64,000 bases of DNA from contig CANRCD010000003.1 of the NCBI GenBank assembly GCA_947629005.1, forward strand, positions 61,057 through 125,056, given 5' to 3'. This DNA is from an uncultured Clostridia bacterium (lineage in GTDB: Bacteria; Bacillota; Clostridia; UMGS1883). This document shows, piece after piece, positions 34,904 through 43,220 of this stretch (positions are counted from its first letter, which is position 1; the number at the start of each line of letters is the position of its first letter). Position numbers and translations under genes: made by a program. The notes under the pieces were generated by a model. The model was given only the letters and a program-made list of their open reading frames with translations. It had not been told where the DNA came from and did not search any database.

Positions 34904-35413
34904 TCAGCGCCCCGGGAACCGTTTTCTTATTATTCTAAGCAACGGCCTTTCGAAAAGCCGCTTAAAGGCGATAAAGGCTCCCTCGCCGCCCCTGTGTATC
35001 GGCTTTAGCAGCACGGCGTAGCAGCCGGCGCGGCGCGCTCCCCACACGTCGGTAAATATCTGGTCGCCGGCGGCGGCAGTCTGCCCGGGGCTCAGGCCCA
35101 GCATATCGGCGGCCTTTTTATAGCCCTGAGCGGCGGGCTTGAGCGCGTCGGAAACGAAGTCCGCCACGCCTATCTTTTCGCAGAACAGCCTGACGCGGTC
35201 GCTGTTGTTGTTCGACACCACGCATACGCCTATCCCCGCGCGGCGGTATTCCTCCAGCAGCGCCAGCGTCCTTTCGTCGGGAATGGGCGCATTGTGGCCG
35301 ACGAGGGTGTTGTCTATGTCAAGTATCACGCCCCCGAGGCCGCGCTCCTTTAGGTAGGCGGGCGTCACGTCAAGTATTGAGTTCAGATAGTCGTCGGGGA
35401 AAAGATTTTTCAC
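34904..35413 (-). CDS. YqeG-family HAD phosphatase
   Basis: A 169-residue HAD IIIA phosphatase: motif I LDIDNTLV, motif II VSNNNSD, motif III KPAAQGYKKAA and motif IV AGDQIFTDVWG are all intact. YqeG proteins in Firmicutes often sit beside aroE, as here (23 bases apart). The GTG at 35413 is chosen since AAGGAAGG precedes it; the longer frame to 35563 reads across a terminator. Substrate unknown. Confidence 0.88.
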   Translation of the reverse strand: MKNLFPDDYLNSILDVTPAYLKERGLGGVILDIDNTLVGHNAPIPDERTLALLEEYRRAGIGVCVVSNNNSDRVRLFCEKIGVADFVSDALKPAAQGYKKAADMLGLSPGQTAAAGDQIFTDVWGARRAGCYAVLLKPIHRGGEGAFIAFKRLFERPLLRIIRKRFPGR

Positions 35414-35527
35414 CCTGCGTCCCGCCCTTCCTTTGTCGCTTTGTTTAATAATTTTACCACAATACGCGGGCTTTTTCAATAGAAAATTTAAAATAAACGG
35501 ACAATCCCGCGCGCGGCAAAAACACAG

Positions 35528-35554
35528 TTCGGGGCGGCCTGCGGCCGCCCCGAA
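35528..35554 (-). terminator. Terminator of asd
   Basis: TTCGGGGCGGCC-TGC-GGCCGCCCCGAA, a perfect 12-base stem after asd, with a TTTTT run a few bases further on the minus strand. Confidence 0.75.
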
Positions 35555-35569
35555 AATGTTCACGAATTT

Positions 35570-36673
35570 TTAATCCAAATATCCTTTAGCCGCAAGCAGC
35601 TCCGCAAGCAGAACACCGCCGCCGGCCGCGCCGCGCAGCGTGTTGTGGCTCATGGAAACGAGCTTATAATCGTACTGCGCCGACTCCCTCAAGCGGCCGC
35701 AACTTATGGCCATGCCGCCGTCGATTTCGCGGGCGGTCTTTATCTGTGGCTGATCCGGAGAATCCTTCTCGGTATAAACGTGGATAAAATGCTCGGGCGC
35801 GTGGGGGAGGCGCAGCCGCTGGGGCTCGCCCTCGTACTCGGCCCAAAGCCGTTCTATCTCCTCCACGGAGGGCTTCTCCACGCCCTCTTTAAACGAGAAG
35901 AATATCGCTGCCGTGTGCCCGTCGGACACCGGTACGCGGTAGGTCTGGCACTCAATGCTCATCTCGTCCGAGGGAACGATTTCTCCGCCCTCTATGCGGC
36001 CAAGTATTTTGGCGGGCTCCACCTCGGACTTCTGCTCCTCGCCGCCGATGTACGGAATGAGGTTATCAGCCATCTCGGGCCATGTGGCGAAGGTCTTGCC
36101 CGCGCCGGAAATAGCCTGATAGGTGGTAACAAGGGCCTTGGCCACGGGGTATTTCATATTTATGACGGCCAGCGCAGGCAAATACGACTGGAGCGAGCAG
36201 TTGCTCTTCACGGCGATAAAGCCGCGCCTTGTACCGAGCCGCTTGCGCTGGGCGGGGATTATCTCAAGATGATGGGGATTGATCTCGGGGATTATCATCG
36301 GCACGTCCGGGGTGTGGCGGTGAGCGGAGTTGTTCGAGACAACAGGGCACTCGGCCTTGGCATACCTCTCCTCAAGGGCGCGTATCTCGTCCTTTTTCAT
36401 GTCCACGGCGCAAAAAACAAAGTCCACCATAGCGGCGATTTTTTCCACGTCCGCCACGGCGTCCATAACAGTCATATCCGCCACCGAGGCGGGAATGTCC
36501 CCGCTCATGGCCCATTTTTTGCCCACGGCCTCGCCGTAGGGCTTGCCGGCGCTCCTCGGGGAGGCCGCCAGAGCCGTTATCTTAAACCAAGGGTGGTCGT
36601 GCAGGAGGGTTATGAACCGCTGTCCCACCATGCCCGTGGCTCCAATGATACCGACCTTGTAGCTTGACTTCAT
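35570..36673 (-). CDS. asd: Aspartate-semialdehyde dehydrogenase
   Basis: 367 residues. It reduces aspartyl phosphate to the semialdehyde for lysine, threonine, methionine and diaminopimelate. [13 protein letters not shown] is the NADP loop; the catalytic Cys sits in [10 protein letters not shown] and the active His probably in [10 protein letters not shown]. The length and these motifs resemble the archaeal/fungal-type enzyme rather than the E. coli type. ATG 36673 follows AAAGGTG. It lies 20 bases after a small membrane protein gene. Confidence 0.95.
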   Translation of the reverse strand: MKSSYKVGIIGATGMVGQRFITLLHDHPWFKITALAASPRSAGKPYGEAVGKKWAMSGDIPASVADMTVMDAVADVEKIAAMVDFVFCAVDMKKDEIRALEERYAKAECPVVSNNSAHRHTPDVPMIIPEINPHHLEIIPAQRKRLGTRRGFIAVKSNCSLQSYLPALAVINMKYPVAKALVTTYQAISGAGKTFATWPEMADNLIPYIGGEEQKSEVEPAKILGRIEGGEIVPSDEMSIECQTYRVPVSDGHTAAIFFSFKEGVEKPSVEEIERLWAEYEGEPQRLRLPHAPEHFIHVYTEKDSPDQPQIKTAREIDGGMAISCGRLRESAQYDYKLVSMSHNTLRGAAGGGVLLAELLAAKGYLD

Positions 36674-36692
36674 CAAAATATCACACCTTTTA

Positions 36693-37223
36693 TTATTTTA
36701 GCAGACCAAAGAAGCGGAAGCGGAGGCAGACCGCCGCCGCGCACAGCAGCGCAAAAAGCGTTATGGAAACCACGGAAAACGCCGTGAGCGTCTTTTTTTC
36801 TATCTTGCCGCCGCTGCTCAGGAACGAGAACACCTGCGTCATTATGAAAATGATTATAAGGCTGACGTAAACCAGCGCGTAGGCCTTGTCGGAGCCCATG
36901 CTTCCGCAATACTGAATAACGACCGTGCTCCACAGAACATAAAGGAACATCACGCAGTAAGTGAACATCCCCTTGTTTTCCTTATATGCGCCCAAAGCGG
37001 CGCAGGCCATGGCGCCGACAATGCTGCCCCAGAAAAGGATCTGAATAAAGCCCTGCGCGCCCAGAACCGTTTCGGAGCTTTTGCTCATGTTCTGAAGGAA
37101 CAGCATAAGAAAAGCGTAAAGTATGGTTATAATCGTCAGCGTGACAAGGCGGTTACCAAGCCTTTCCGCCGCGGCGCGGCGCTGAATGTCTGCGCTGTCT
37201 GTCTTTTTCATTTTTGAAGCCAT
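36693..37223 (-). CDS. Hypothetical membrane protein upstream of asd
   Basis: 176 residues with five predicted membrane helices (VTLTIITILYAFLMLFL, ILFWGSIVGAMACAALGA, FTYCVMFLYVLWSTVVI, LVYVSLIIIFIMTQVF, FSVVSITLFALLCAAAVCL) and a basic N-terminus. No family recognised. RBS AAAGGAGAGG. It probably shares a transcript with asd. Confidence 0.8.
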   Translation of the reverse strand: MASKMKKTDSADIQRRAAAERLGNRLVTLTIITILYAFLMLFLQNMSKSSETVLGAQGFIQILFWGSIVGAMACAALGAYKENKGMFTYCVMFLYVLWSTVVIQYCGSMGSDKAYALVYVSLIIIFIMTQVFSFLSSGGKIEKKTLTAFSVVSITLFALLCAAAVCLRFRFFGLLK

Positions 37224-37366
37224 CAGGCCCCTCTCCTTTCGTGCGGAAAACCATTCGTTCTTTGATATTATATGTTGTTTTTGACCCGCAAAAACACTCC
37301 GCCCTTATATTTTACCCTAAAATCCTTACAAAGTCAAGAAGTTTAGGAAAATTTTCGCAATAAGTA

Positions 37367-37395
37367 TAGACAAATTAATATTTTTGTGACATAAT
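37367..37395 (+). promoter_or_regulatory. Promoter of asnS
   Basis: TAGACA (37367-37372), 17-base spacer, CATAAT (37390-37395), with a short leader and RBS CGGAGG. No T-box structure fits in the roughly 35-base leader. Confidence 0.65.
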
Positions 37396-37432
37396 ATATG
37401 TGATCAGTGTTCACCGAAACGGAGGAATATCC

Positions 37433-38824
37433 ATGAAACGAACCACCGTAAAGGAGCTTTACCGCAATACTCCCGCCGAGGGCGCCCGCACGCGCGTTTC
37501 GGGCTGGGTGCGCAGCGTGCGCGACAACGGCTCTTTTGCCTTTATATCCATTAACGACGGCAGCTTTTTTGAAAGCCTCCAAATCGTGGCCGAAAGGGAG
37601 CGCCTCGGTAATTACGCCGAAATAACCGCCCAAAACGTGGGCGCGGCCCTCACATTTGAAGGAGAGATACGCCTTACGCCCTCCGCCCGCCAGCCCTTCG
37701 AGCTGAACGCCTCTGAGGCCTTTGTGGAGGGCGGCTCCACGCCGGACTATCCTCTCCAGAAAAAGCGCCACAGCAACGAATTTCTGCGCACGATAGCTCA
37801 TCTCCGCCCGCGGACTAACCTTTATTCGGCGGTTTTCCGCGTGCGCGGGCTGCTGGCCTACGCCATACACCGCTTCTTCAACGAGCGAGGCTTCGTCTAC
37901 ATTCACACCCCCATCATCACCACCAGCGACTGCGAGGGCGCGGGCGAAATGTTCCGCGTAACAACGCTCGACCCGGCCTCGCCGCCGCTGACGGCGGACG
38001 GGCAGGCGGATTTCTCAAAGGACTTTTTCGGCAAGCCCGCCGGACTCACCGTGAGCGGCCAGCTCAACGCCGAGACTCACGCGCTGGCCCTCGGCAGCGT
38101 TTACACCTTCGGCCCTACCTTCCGCGCCGAAAACAGCAACACTCCGCGCCACGGGGCCGAGTTCTGGATGGTGGAGCCCGAGATGGCCTTTGCCGATCTT
38201 GACGACGACGCGGCCCTCGCCGAGGATATGCTGAAATACATTATCAGCTACGTGCGCGAGAACGCCCCAGAGGAAATGGCCTTTTTCAATAAATTCGTTG
38301 ATAACGGCCTAAGTGAAAGGCTCGACGCCGTTGTGAACTCCGACTTTGCCCGCGTAACCTATACCGAAGCCGTGGAGCTTCTAAAAGGGAGCGGCCAAAA
38401 ATTCGAGTATCCTGTAAACTGGGGGATCGACCTCCAGACCGAGCACGAAAGGTACCTCACCGAAAAAATATTTAAAAAGCCGGTTTTCGTCACGGACTAT
38501 CCCAAGGACATAAAGGCTTTCTATATGCGCCTGAACGACGACGGCAAAACCGTTGCCGCCATGGACTGCCTCGTTCCCGGAGTGGGTGAGATAATCGGCG
38601 GCTCGCAGCGCGAGGAGCGGCTTGACGTCCTCACCGCGCGTATGCGCGAGCTGGGCCTTAAGGAGGAGGACTACTGGTGGTATCTGGACCTGCGCCGCTA
38701 CGGCAGCGTCCGCCACGCGGGTTTCGGGCTGGGCTTCGAGCGCGCGCTTATGTATATCACCGGCGTCGCGAACATACGCGACGTACAGAGCTTCCCCCGC
38801 ACGGCGGGCAGCGCGGACTTTTAG
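37433..38824 (+). CDS. asnS: Asparaginyl-tRNA synthetase
   Basis: 463 residues: an N-terminal OB-fold for the anticodon (1-115), then a class IIb catalytic domain with motif 2 [20 protein letters not shown] and motif 3 [15 protein letters not shown]. It has AsnRS rather than AspRS features (WMVEPEMAF). ATG 37433 follows GGAGG; the upstream in-frame start at 37400 lies before that RBS. It heads a plus-strand run with the TPR gene, argS and the TOTE-like gene. Confidence 0.96.
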   Translation: MKRTTVKELYRNTPAEGARTRVSGWVRSVRDNGSFAFISINDGSFFESLQIVAERERLGNYAEITAQNVGAALTFEGEIRLTPSARQPFELNASEAFVEGGSTPDYPLQKKRHSNEFLRTIAHLRPRTNLYSAVFRVRGLLAYAIHRFFNERGFVYIHTPIITTSDCEGAGEMFRVTTLDPASPPLTADGQADFSKDFFGKPAGLTVSGQLNAETHALALGSVYTFGPTFRAENSNTPRHGAEFWMVEPEMAFADLDDDAALAEDMLKYIISYVRENAPEEMAFFNKFVDNGLSERLDAVVNSDFARVTYTEAVELLKGSGQKFEYPVNWGIDLQTEHERYLTEKIFKKPVFVTDYPKDIKAFYMRLNDDGKTVAAMDCLVPGVGEIIGGSQREERLDVLTARMRELGLKEEDYWWYLDLRRYGSVRHAGFGLGFERALMYITGVANIRDVQSFPRTAGSADF

Positions 38825-38839
38825 AAAGGCGGCGAAAAT

Positions 38840-39694
38840 ATGAATATGATTAAAACGCTTCTTCCTCTTATAATCGTTTTTCTCATTTATAACTTTGTCA
38901 ATCACGCGCTGGGGCTAGCGGCCCTCGCGGCTGTGGTGGCGGGCTTCCTCATTCTTAAGTGGCCCACCATACTCATGCTGCGCGGCAACAGCCGCTACAA
39001 TAAGGGAGACCGCGCCGGCGGCCTCGCCATGATGGAAAAGGCCTACAAGACAGGCAAGCTCGAGAGCGCCATGGTGGTTTACTACTCCTACTGCCTGCTG
39101 CGCGAAAACGACGACGCCAAGGCCCGCGAGGTATTGGACGAATACATTGCCTCCGGCAAGGGCTCGGCGGGCGATATATGCCGCGCCAAGCACAACAAGG
39201 CCATTATGCTGTGGAAGGCCGGCGAGACTGAGGAGGCCTTCGCCGTAATGAAGGAGGCCCACGAGGCCATGCCCGCCACCGATACCTACGGAACGCTGGG
39301 GCTTATCTACCTCGACTTGGCCGAAAAAAAGCCCGAGCTCGCCGCCGAGGCCGAGGCCTTTCTCAAGGAGGCTTACGACTATAACGCCGACGACCGCACC
39401 ATTGCCTGTAACCTCGGCTCCATGTACTTAAGGGAGAATAAGCTCGACGAGGCAGAGGAGATATATTCCGCCCTCGTCAAAACGAGGCCCGACAGCCCCA
39501 CTCCATACTACGACTACGCCCGCGTGCTGATGGCCAAGGAAAGCTGGGACGACGCCGAGGATATGCTCAATCACGCCCTACGACACCCGTTTACCGGCGT
39601 GACCGCCATAAAGCGCGCCGACGTGGAGGCCGCGCTCAGGACCGTTGAGGAAAAGCTCGCCGAGCGCGAAACGGACGAAAACGACAGGAGTTGA
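38840..39694 (+). CDS. Membrane-anchored TPR protein
   Basis: 284 residues. Two hydrophobic helices at the N-end (LLPLIIVFLIYNFVNHALGL and LAALAAVVAGFLILKWPTIL) anchor it; the rest is tetratricopeptide-like helical pairs (e.g. GLAMMEKAYKTGKLESAMVV, AIMLWKAGETEEAFAVMKEA, LDEAEEIYSALVKTRPDSPT). Likely a scaffold; no enzyme motif. It lies 15 bases after asnS and 4 before argS. Confidence 0.85.
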   Translation: MNMIKTLLPLIIVFLIYNFVNHALGLAALAAVVAGFLILKWPTILMLRGNSRYNKGDRAGGLAMMEKAYKTGKLESAMVVYYSYCLLRENDDAKAREVLDEYIASGKGSAGDICRAKHNKAIMLWKAGETEEAFAVMKEAHEAMPATDTYGTLGLIYLDLAEKKPELAAEAEAFLKEAYDYNADDRTIACNLGSMYLRENKLDEAEEIYSALVKTRPDSPTPYYDYARVLMAKESWDDAEDMLNHALRHPFTGVTAIKRADVEAALRTVEEKLAERETDENDRS

Positions 39695-39698
39695 CATC

Positions 39699-41453
39699 AT
39701 GAAAGCCATAACCGATACATTGACGGAAATCGTCAGCCGCGCCTTTGAGGACTGCGGCTACGCCCCCTCTCTCGGCACGGTCACGGTCTCTGACCGCATG
39801 GACCTGTGCCAGTTCCAGTGCAACGGCGCCTTTGCCGGAGCCAAGCTCTACAAAAAGGCTCCGTTTATGATTGCCGAGGACGTGGCCGAAAGGCTTAGGG
39901 AAAACGGCGTTTTTAAAAGCGCCGAGGTTGTTAAGCCGGGCTTTTTGAACCTCACTCTTTCGGACGAAAAGCTTCTCGCCCTCATGCGCGAGATTGCCGC
40001 CGACCCAAATCTCGGCGTTCCGCAGGCCGAAAAGGAGGAGACCGTGATAATCGACTACGGCGGTCCCAACGTGGCCAAGCCGCTGCACATAGGCCATCTC
40101 CGCAGCGCCATCATCGGCGAGGCCATCAAACGTCTTGCCCGCGCCACGGGCCGCAAGGTCTACGGCGACATCCACCTCGGCGACTGGGGTTTACAGATCG
40201 GCCTTGTGATAACCGAGCTTAAGGAGCGTCACCCCGATTGGCGCTGCTTTGCCGACGACTACGCCGGCGAGCCCGTGCCGGAGCTTGATGTCGATACCTT
40301 AAGCGAAGTCTATCCCGCCGCTTCCAAGCGCAGCAAGGAGGACGCCGCATACCGCGCCGCCGCTCAGGCCGCCACGGGCGAGCTTCAAAGCGGACGTTCC
40401 GGCTATATTGCCGTGTGGAAGGAGATAATGCGCGTCAGCACAGCCGATCTCAAGGCTAACTACGGCCGTTTGGGCGTGGATTTCGACTTGTGGTACGGCG
40501 AGAGCGACGCCGATAAATACGAGCCCATTCTCATGGATATACTTACCTCCAAGGGTCTGCTTGCAGAGAGCGAAGGCGCGAAGGTCGTGGAGGTTGCGAC
40601 CGACGACGACAAGGCTCCCATGCCGCCCGTGATAATCAAAAAGAGCGACAACTCCAGCATTTACGCCACCACCGACCTTTCCACGATAATCCAGCGTCAG
40701 AAGGATTATAATCCCGACAAAATATGGTATGTCGTGGATAAGCGTCAGAGTTTGCACTTTACTCAGATTTTCCGCGTGGCCCGCAAGGCCGGCCTTGTGC
40801 GGGAGGATTGCGAGCTTGAGTTCCTCGGCTTCGGCACGATGAACGGCAGCGACGGCCACGCTTACAAAACCCGCGACGGCGGCGTTATGCGGCTCAGTGA
40901 CCTGCTCGACAGCGCCGAGGCCGCCGCCGCCGAAAAGCTCAATTCCAGCGAGTTCACCGAAAGCGGCCGCCGTGGCGAGACCGCACGCCGCGTGGGCGTG
41001 GCTGCCATCAAGTTCGGCGACCTCATCAACCACCGCAGCAAGGACTATGTCTTTGATATGGATAAGTTCCTCTCCTTCGAGGGCAAAACCGGCACGTATC
41101 TGCTTTACAGCATTACAAGGATAAATTCCATCCTAAAAAAGGTGGGCGCGGACGAAAACGCTCCCCTCACCGCGGCCGAGATCTACACCGGCGCGGAGCG
41201 GGAGCTTATGCTGGCGATACTTCTCGCGGGCGAGGCCTATAAACACGGCTTTGAGGAAAAGGCCCCCAACTATATATGCGAAAGCGCCTATTCTCTGGCG
41301 GCGGCCTTCTCGAAGTTTTACCATGACAACCACATCGCCGGAGAGGCCGACGAGGCACGCCGCTCGGCGTGGATAGGGCTTTGTGCGCTGACAAAGCGCG
41401 TTCTGCTGAATCATCTGGACATTTTGGCAATTGAGCCCGTAGAGAGTATGTAG
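39699..41453 (+). CDS. argS: Arginyl-tRNA synthetase
   Basis: 584 residues. Add1 domain (1-100), then class I core with PNVAKPLHIGHLRSAIIGEA (HIGH motif, about 125), a non-canonical KMSKS region (HAYKTRDGGVMRLSDLL) as is common in ArgRS, and a DALR anticodon domain (CESAYSLAAAFSKFYHDNHI). ATG 39699 follows ACAGGAG; the upstream start at 39645 lies inside the TPR gene. Confidence 0.96.
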   Translation: MKAITDTLTEIVSRAFEDCGYAPSLGTVTVSDRMDLCQFQCNGAFAGAKLYKKAPFMIAEDVAERLRENGVFKSAEVVKPGFLNLTLSDEKLLALMREIAADPNLGVPQAEKEETVIIDYGGPNVAKPLHIGHLRSAIIGEAIKRLARATGRKVYGDIHLGDWGLQIGLVITELKERHPDWRCFADDYAGEPVPELDVDTLSEVYPAASKRSKEDAAYRAAAQAATGELQSGRSGYIAVWKEIMRVSTADLKANYGRLGVDFDLWYGESDADKYEPILMDILTSKGLLAESEGAKVVEVATDDDKAPMPPVIIKKSDNSSIYATTDLSTIIQRQKDYNPDKIWYVVDKRQSLHFTQIFRVARKAGLVREDCELEFLGFGTMNGSDGHAYKTRDGGVMRLSDLLDSAEAAAAEKLNSSEFTESGRRGETARRVGVAAIKFGDLINHRSKDYVFDMDKFLSFEGKTGTYLLYSITRINSILKKVGADENAPLTAAEIYTGAERELMLAILLAGEAYKHGFEEKAPNYICESAYSLAAAFSKFYHDNHIAGEADEARRSAWIGLCALTKRVLLNHLDILAIEPVESM

Positions 41454-41467
41454 AGAGGTGAATTGAA

Positions 41468-42949
41468 GTGGCGTTCTCCGACCGCACAGCAGAAGATATT
41501 CTCGCCGTATTCGGCCGAGTTTTTGGCGGCCGGAGCTGTCCCTTCACGCTCCATTACCGCAGCTTTTCGGGCAGGGCCGTACACAGGCGCTCCTGCCGCA
41601 GTTGTGCCGGCGCTTTGCTTATGCGGGCGGACTGCGCCCACTGCCGCGGCGGCTCGTACCGCCCGCTTGACGGCAGCGACATACTGAATCATATAAACGG
41701 CAGGGCCGCCGTAGGGATATATCCCGCGGACGAAAACGGCCTTTGCCGTTTCTCTGTGCTGGAGATTGGCGGTCACGCTCCGGCAAAGCTGCTTGTCCCG
41801 CTAATAGAGACCTGCGAGGCCCTTGGCGCGGCCTGTCTGCCCGAAGTGTACCAAGGCGGACAAAGCGCGCGGCTGTGGGTGTTCTTTGGCAAAGCCATTC
41901 CCGCGCGTGAGGCGCTTATGGCGGGGCTGAGGGTTATTTCGGAGGCCGGCCTCATGGGCGAGCTGCACCGCATAAGCCTGCTGCCCACGGCGGGCAGGGG
42001 CTACGGCCGTCCGGCTGTGCTGCCGCTCTACGACTTTGGCGGCGGCAGCTCATTTTTTCTGGATAAGGAGCTTGAACCCATTGACGACCCGCTCTCCCTG
42101 CTTGAGAACCTCGCTCCGGCCGAGGCAAAGTTTACGCCGAAAAAGCCCGCGCTGCCCAAGAAAATGAAGGCCGAACTATGTGGCCAGCTCTACGTACCTC
42201 TGGCTCAGCTTAAGGGCGATTCCGCCGCGGAGCTGATGCGGGCCTGTTGCTTTCCGGAGCCGGACGCCGGTGAATTTAACACTACAAGCGCGCTGACACA
42301 TCTCTTTTCGGTGACGGCGGGGAGACTTATCCTGCCCGGGGCATTGGATTTGCGTGCACTGCTGCCGAACGTGCGTCTGCGCCTGACCGACAGCCGCACG
42401 AGGGGCAGACGGCTCCGCCTTAAAGCAAGCGAGCCCCTCTCGCCGTGGCAAAGCGAGGCCTTTGCCGCAGTACTGAGGGCCGGCGGCGGAGTGGTTACCG
42501 CACCGCTCGGCAGCGGCAAGACCGCCGTGGCTCGGGCGCTTTTGGCAAAATACGGCAGAACCGCGCTGATTCTCACGCCCGACCGCGTCACCGCCGAACG
42601 CTGGAAGCGTCTGCTTATTGAGGGTTTTTCGCTTAAAGAACGCGCCGTAGGCCTTGTGCTTAACGACGGAGATTTTCCCACGGGACGGATTGACGTTGCG
42701 GTACTCAACCGTGACGCGGGGCTGCGGCTTACCGAAACGGTTTCGGGCTACGGGACGGTAATGTTGGCCGACTGCGACCGTCTTTCCTGCACAGGGCAGG
42801 ATTTTTGCGCCGTGATGGACGCTGTCTGCGCAAAAAACGTGTTTGCCATTTCGGCCCGCCCAATCGAGGGCGCGCGCCTCGGCGATTACATACGCCTGTA
42901 CGTGGGCAAAACGGTATATTCTCTCGCCGGAGGATTTATTACCTTATAA
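41468..42949 (+). CDS. Degenerate TOTE-type archaeo-eukaryotic primase / truncated SF2 helicase
   Basis: 493 residues. Residues 1-215 follow the AEP domain of TOTE-conflict-system proteins step by step: a Cys cluster (CRSCAGALLMRADCAHC, about 42-60), AAVGIYPADENGLCRFSVLE, RLWVFFGKAIPAREAL, RISLLPTAGRGYGRPAVLPL and SSFFLDKELEPIDDP. The canonical catalytic segment (xLAxDFDx) is FSVLEIGG here and the SGNGAHVW segment is QGGQSARLW, so metal-binding acids and the His appear lost. The second half is an SF2 helicase first domain: Walker A APLGSGKTAVA (about 347), motif Ia ALILTPDR, motif II ADCD instead of DExH (about 434), motif III SARP instead of TATP; it stops there, without the second RecA domain. 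GTG start, RBS GAGAGGTG overlapping the argS stop region. Function unknown; probably a domesticated relative. Confidence 0.75.
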   Translation: MAFSDRTAEDILAVFGRVFGGRSCPFTLHYRSFSGRAVHRRSCRSCAGALLMRADCAHCRGGSYRPLDGSDILNHINGRAAVGIYPADENGLCRFSVLEIGGHAPAKLLVPLIETCEALGAACLPEVYQGGQSARLWVFFGKAIPAREALMAGLRVISEAGLMGELHRISLLPTAGRGYGRPAVLPLYDFGGGSSFFLDKELEPIDDPLSLLENLAPAEAKFTPKKPALPKKMKAELCGQLYVPLAQLKGDSAAELMRACCFPEPDAGEFNTTSALTHLFSVTAGRLILPGALDLRALLPNVRLRLTDSRTRGRRLRLKASEPLSPWQSEAFAAVLRAGGGVVTAPLGSGKTAVARALLAKYGRTALILTPDRVTAERWKRLLIEGFSLKERAVGLVLNDGDFPTGRIDVAVLNRDAGLRLTETVSGYGTVMLADCDRLSCTGQDFCAVMDAVCAKNVFAISARPIEGARLGDYIRLYVGKTVYSLAGGFITL

Positions 42950-42986
42950 AAAGCACGGTAGCCTCACCACTGATATTTACGTAAAA

Positions 42987-43013
42987 AAACCGGACCGCAT
43001 TGCGGTCCGGTTT
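42987..43013. terminator. Bidirectional terminator
   Basis: AAACCGGACCGCA-T-TGCGGTCCGGTTT, a perfect 13-base stem between the TOTE-like gene and the convergent small peptide gene. Confidence 0.92.
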
Positions 43014-43032
43014 CATTATGCCTTATTCCCGA

Positions 43033-43206
43033 TTACAGCCAGCTTTCGCTGCCGGTCCAAAGACCTTGGGGATCGGTCGCCTTGTCATCTGCCGCCGCGG
43101 CGAGCTTGCCGGCCTTGTTAGGCACAAGCTCCGCGCTTGCGGCCATTACGTCCTCCTCGGGGATGAGAGCCGAATTTACCTCGGGGGTTTCAAAAAGCTT
43201 TTTCAT
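43033..43206 (-). CDS. Small peptide of the ETPE-type anonymous clostridial family
   Basis: 57 residues, acidic then Ala-rich, no membrane segment: starts MKKLFETPEVNSALIPEEDV and ends LWTGSESWL. Short proteins opening with an FETPEV / YETPEI-like box and a following acidic EEDV-type turn are frequent in gut Clostridia genomes but lack a known role (from memory). The second ATG (43206) is chosen since AAGGAGG ends directly at the first (43215). It follows the 1467-residue secreted protein gene by 14 bases. Confidence 0.65.
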   Translation of the reverse strand: MKKLFETPEVNSALIPEEDVMAASAELVPNKAGKLAAAADDKATDPQGLWTGSESWL

Positions 43207-43220
43207 TTCGTTCATCCTCC

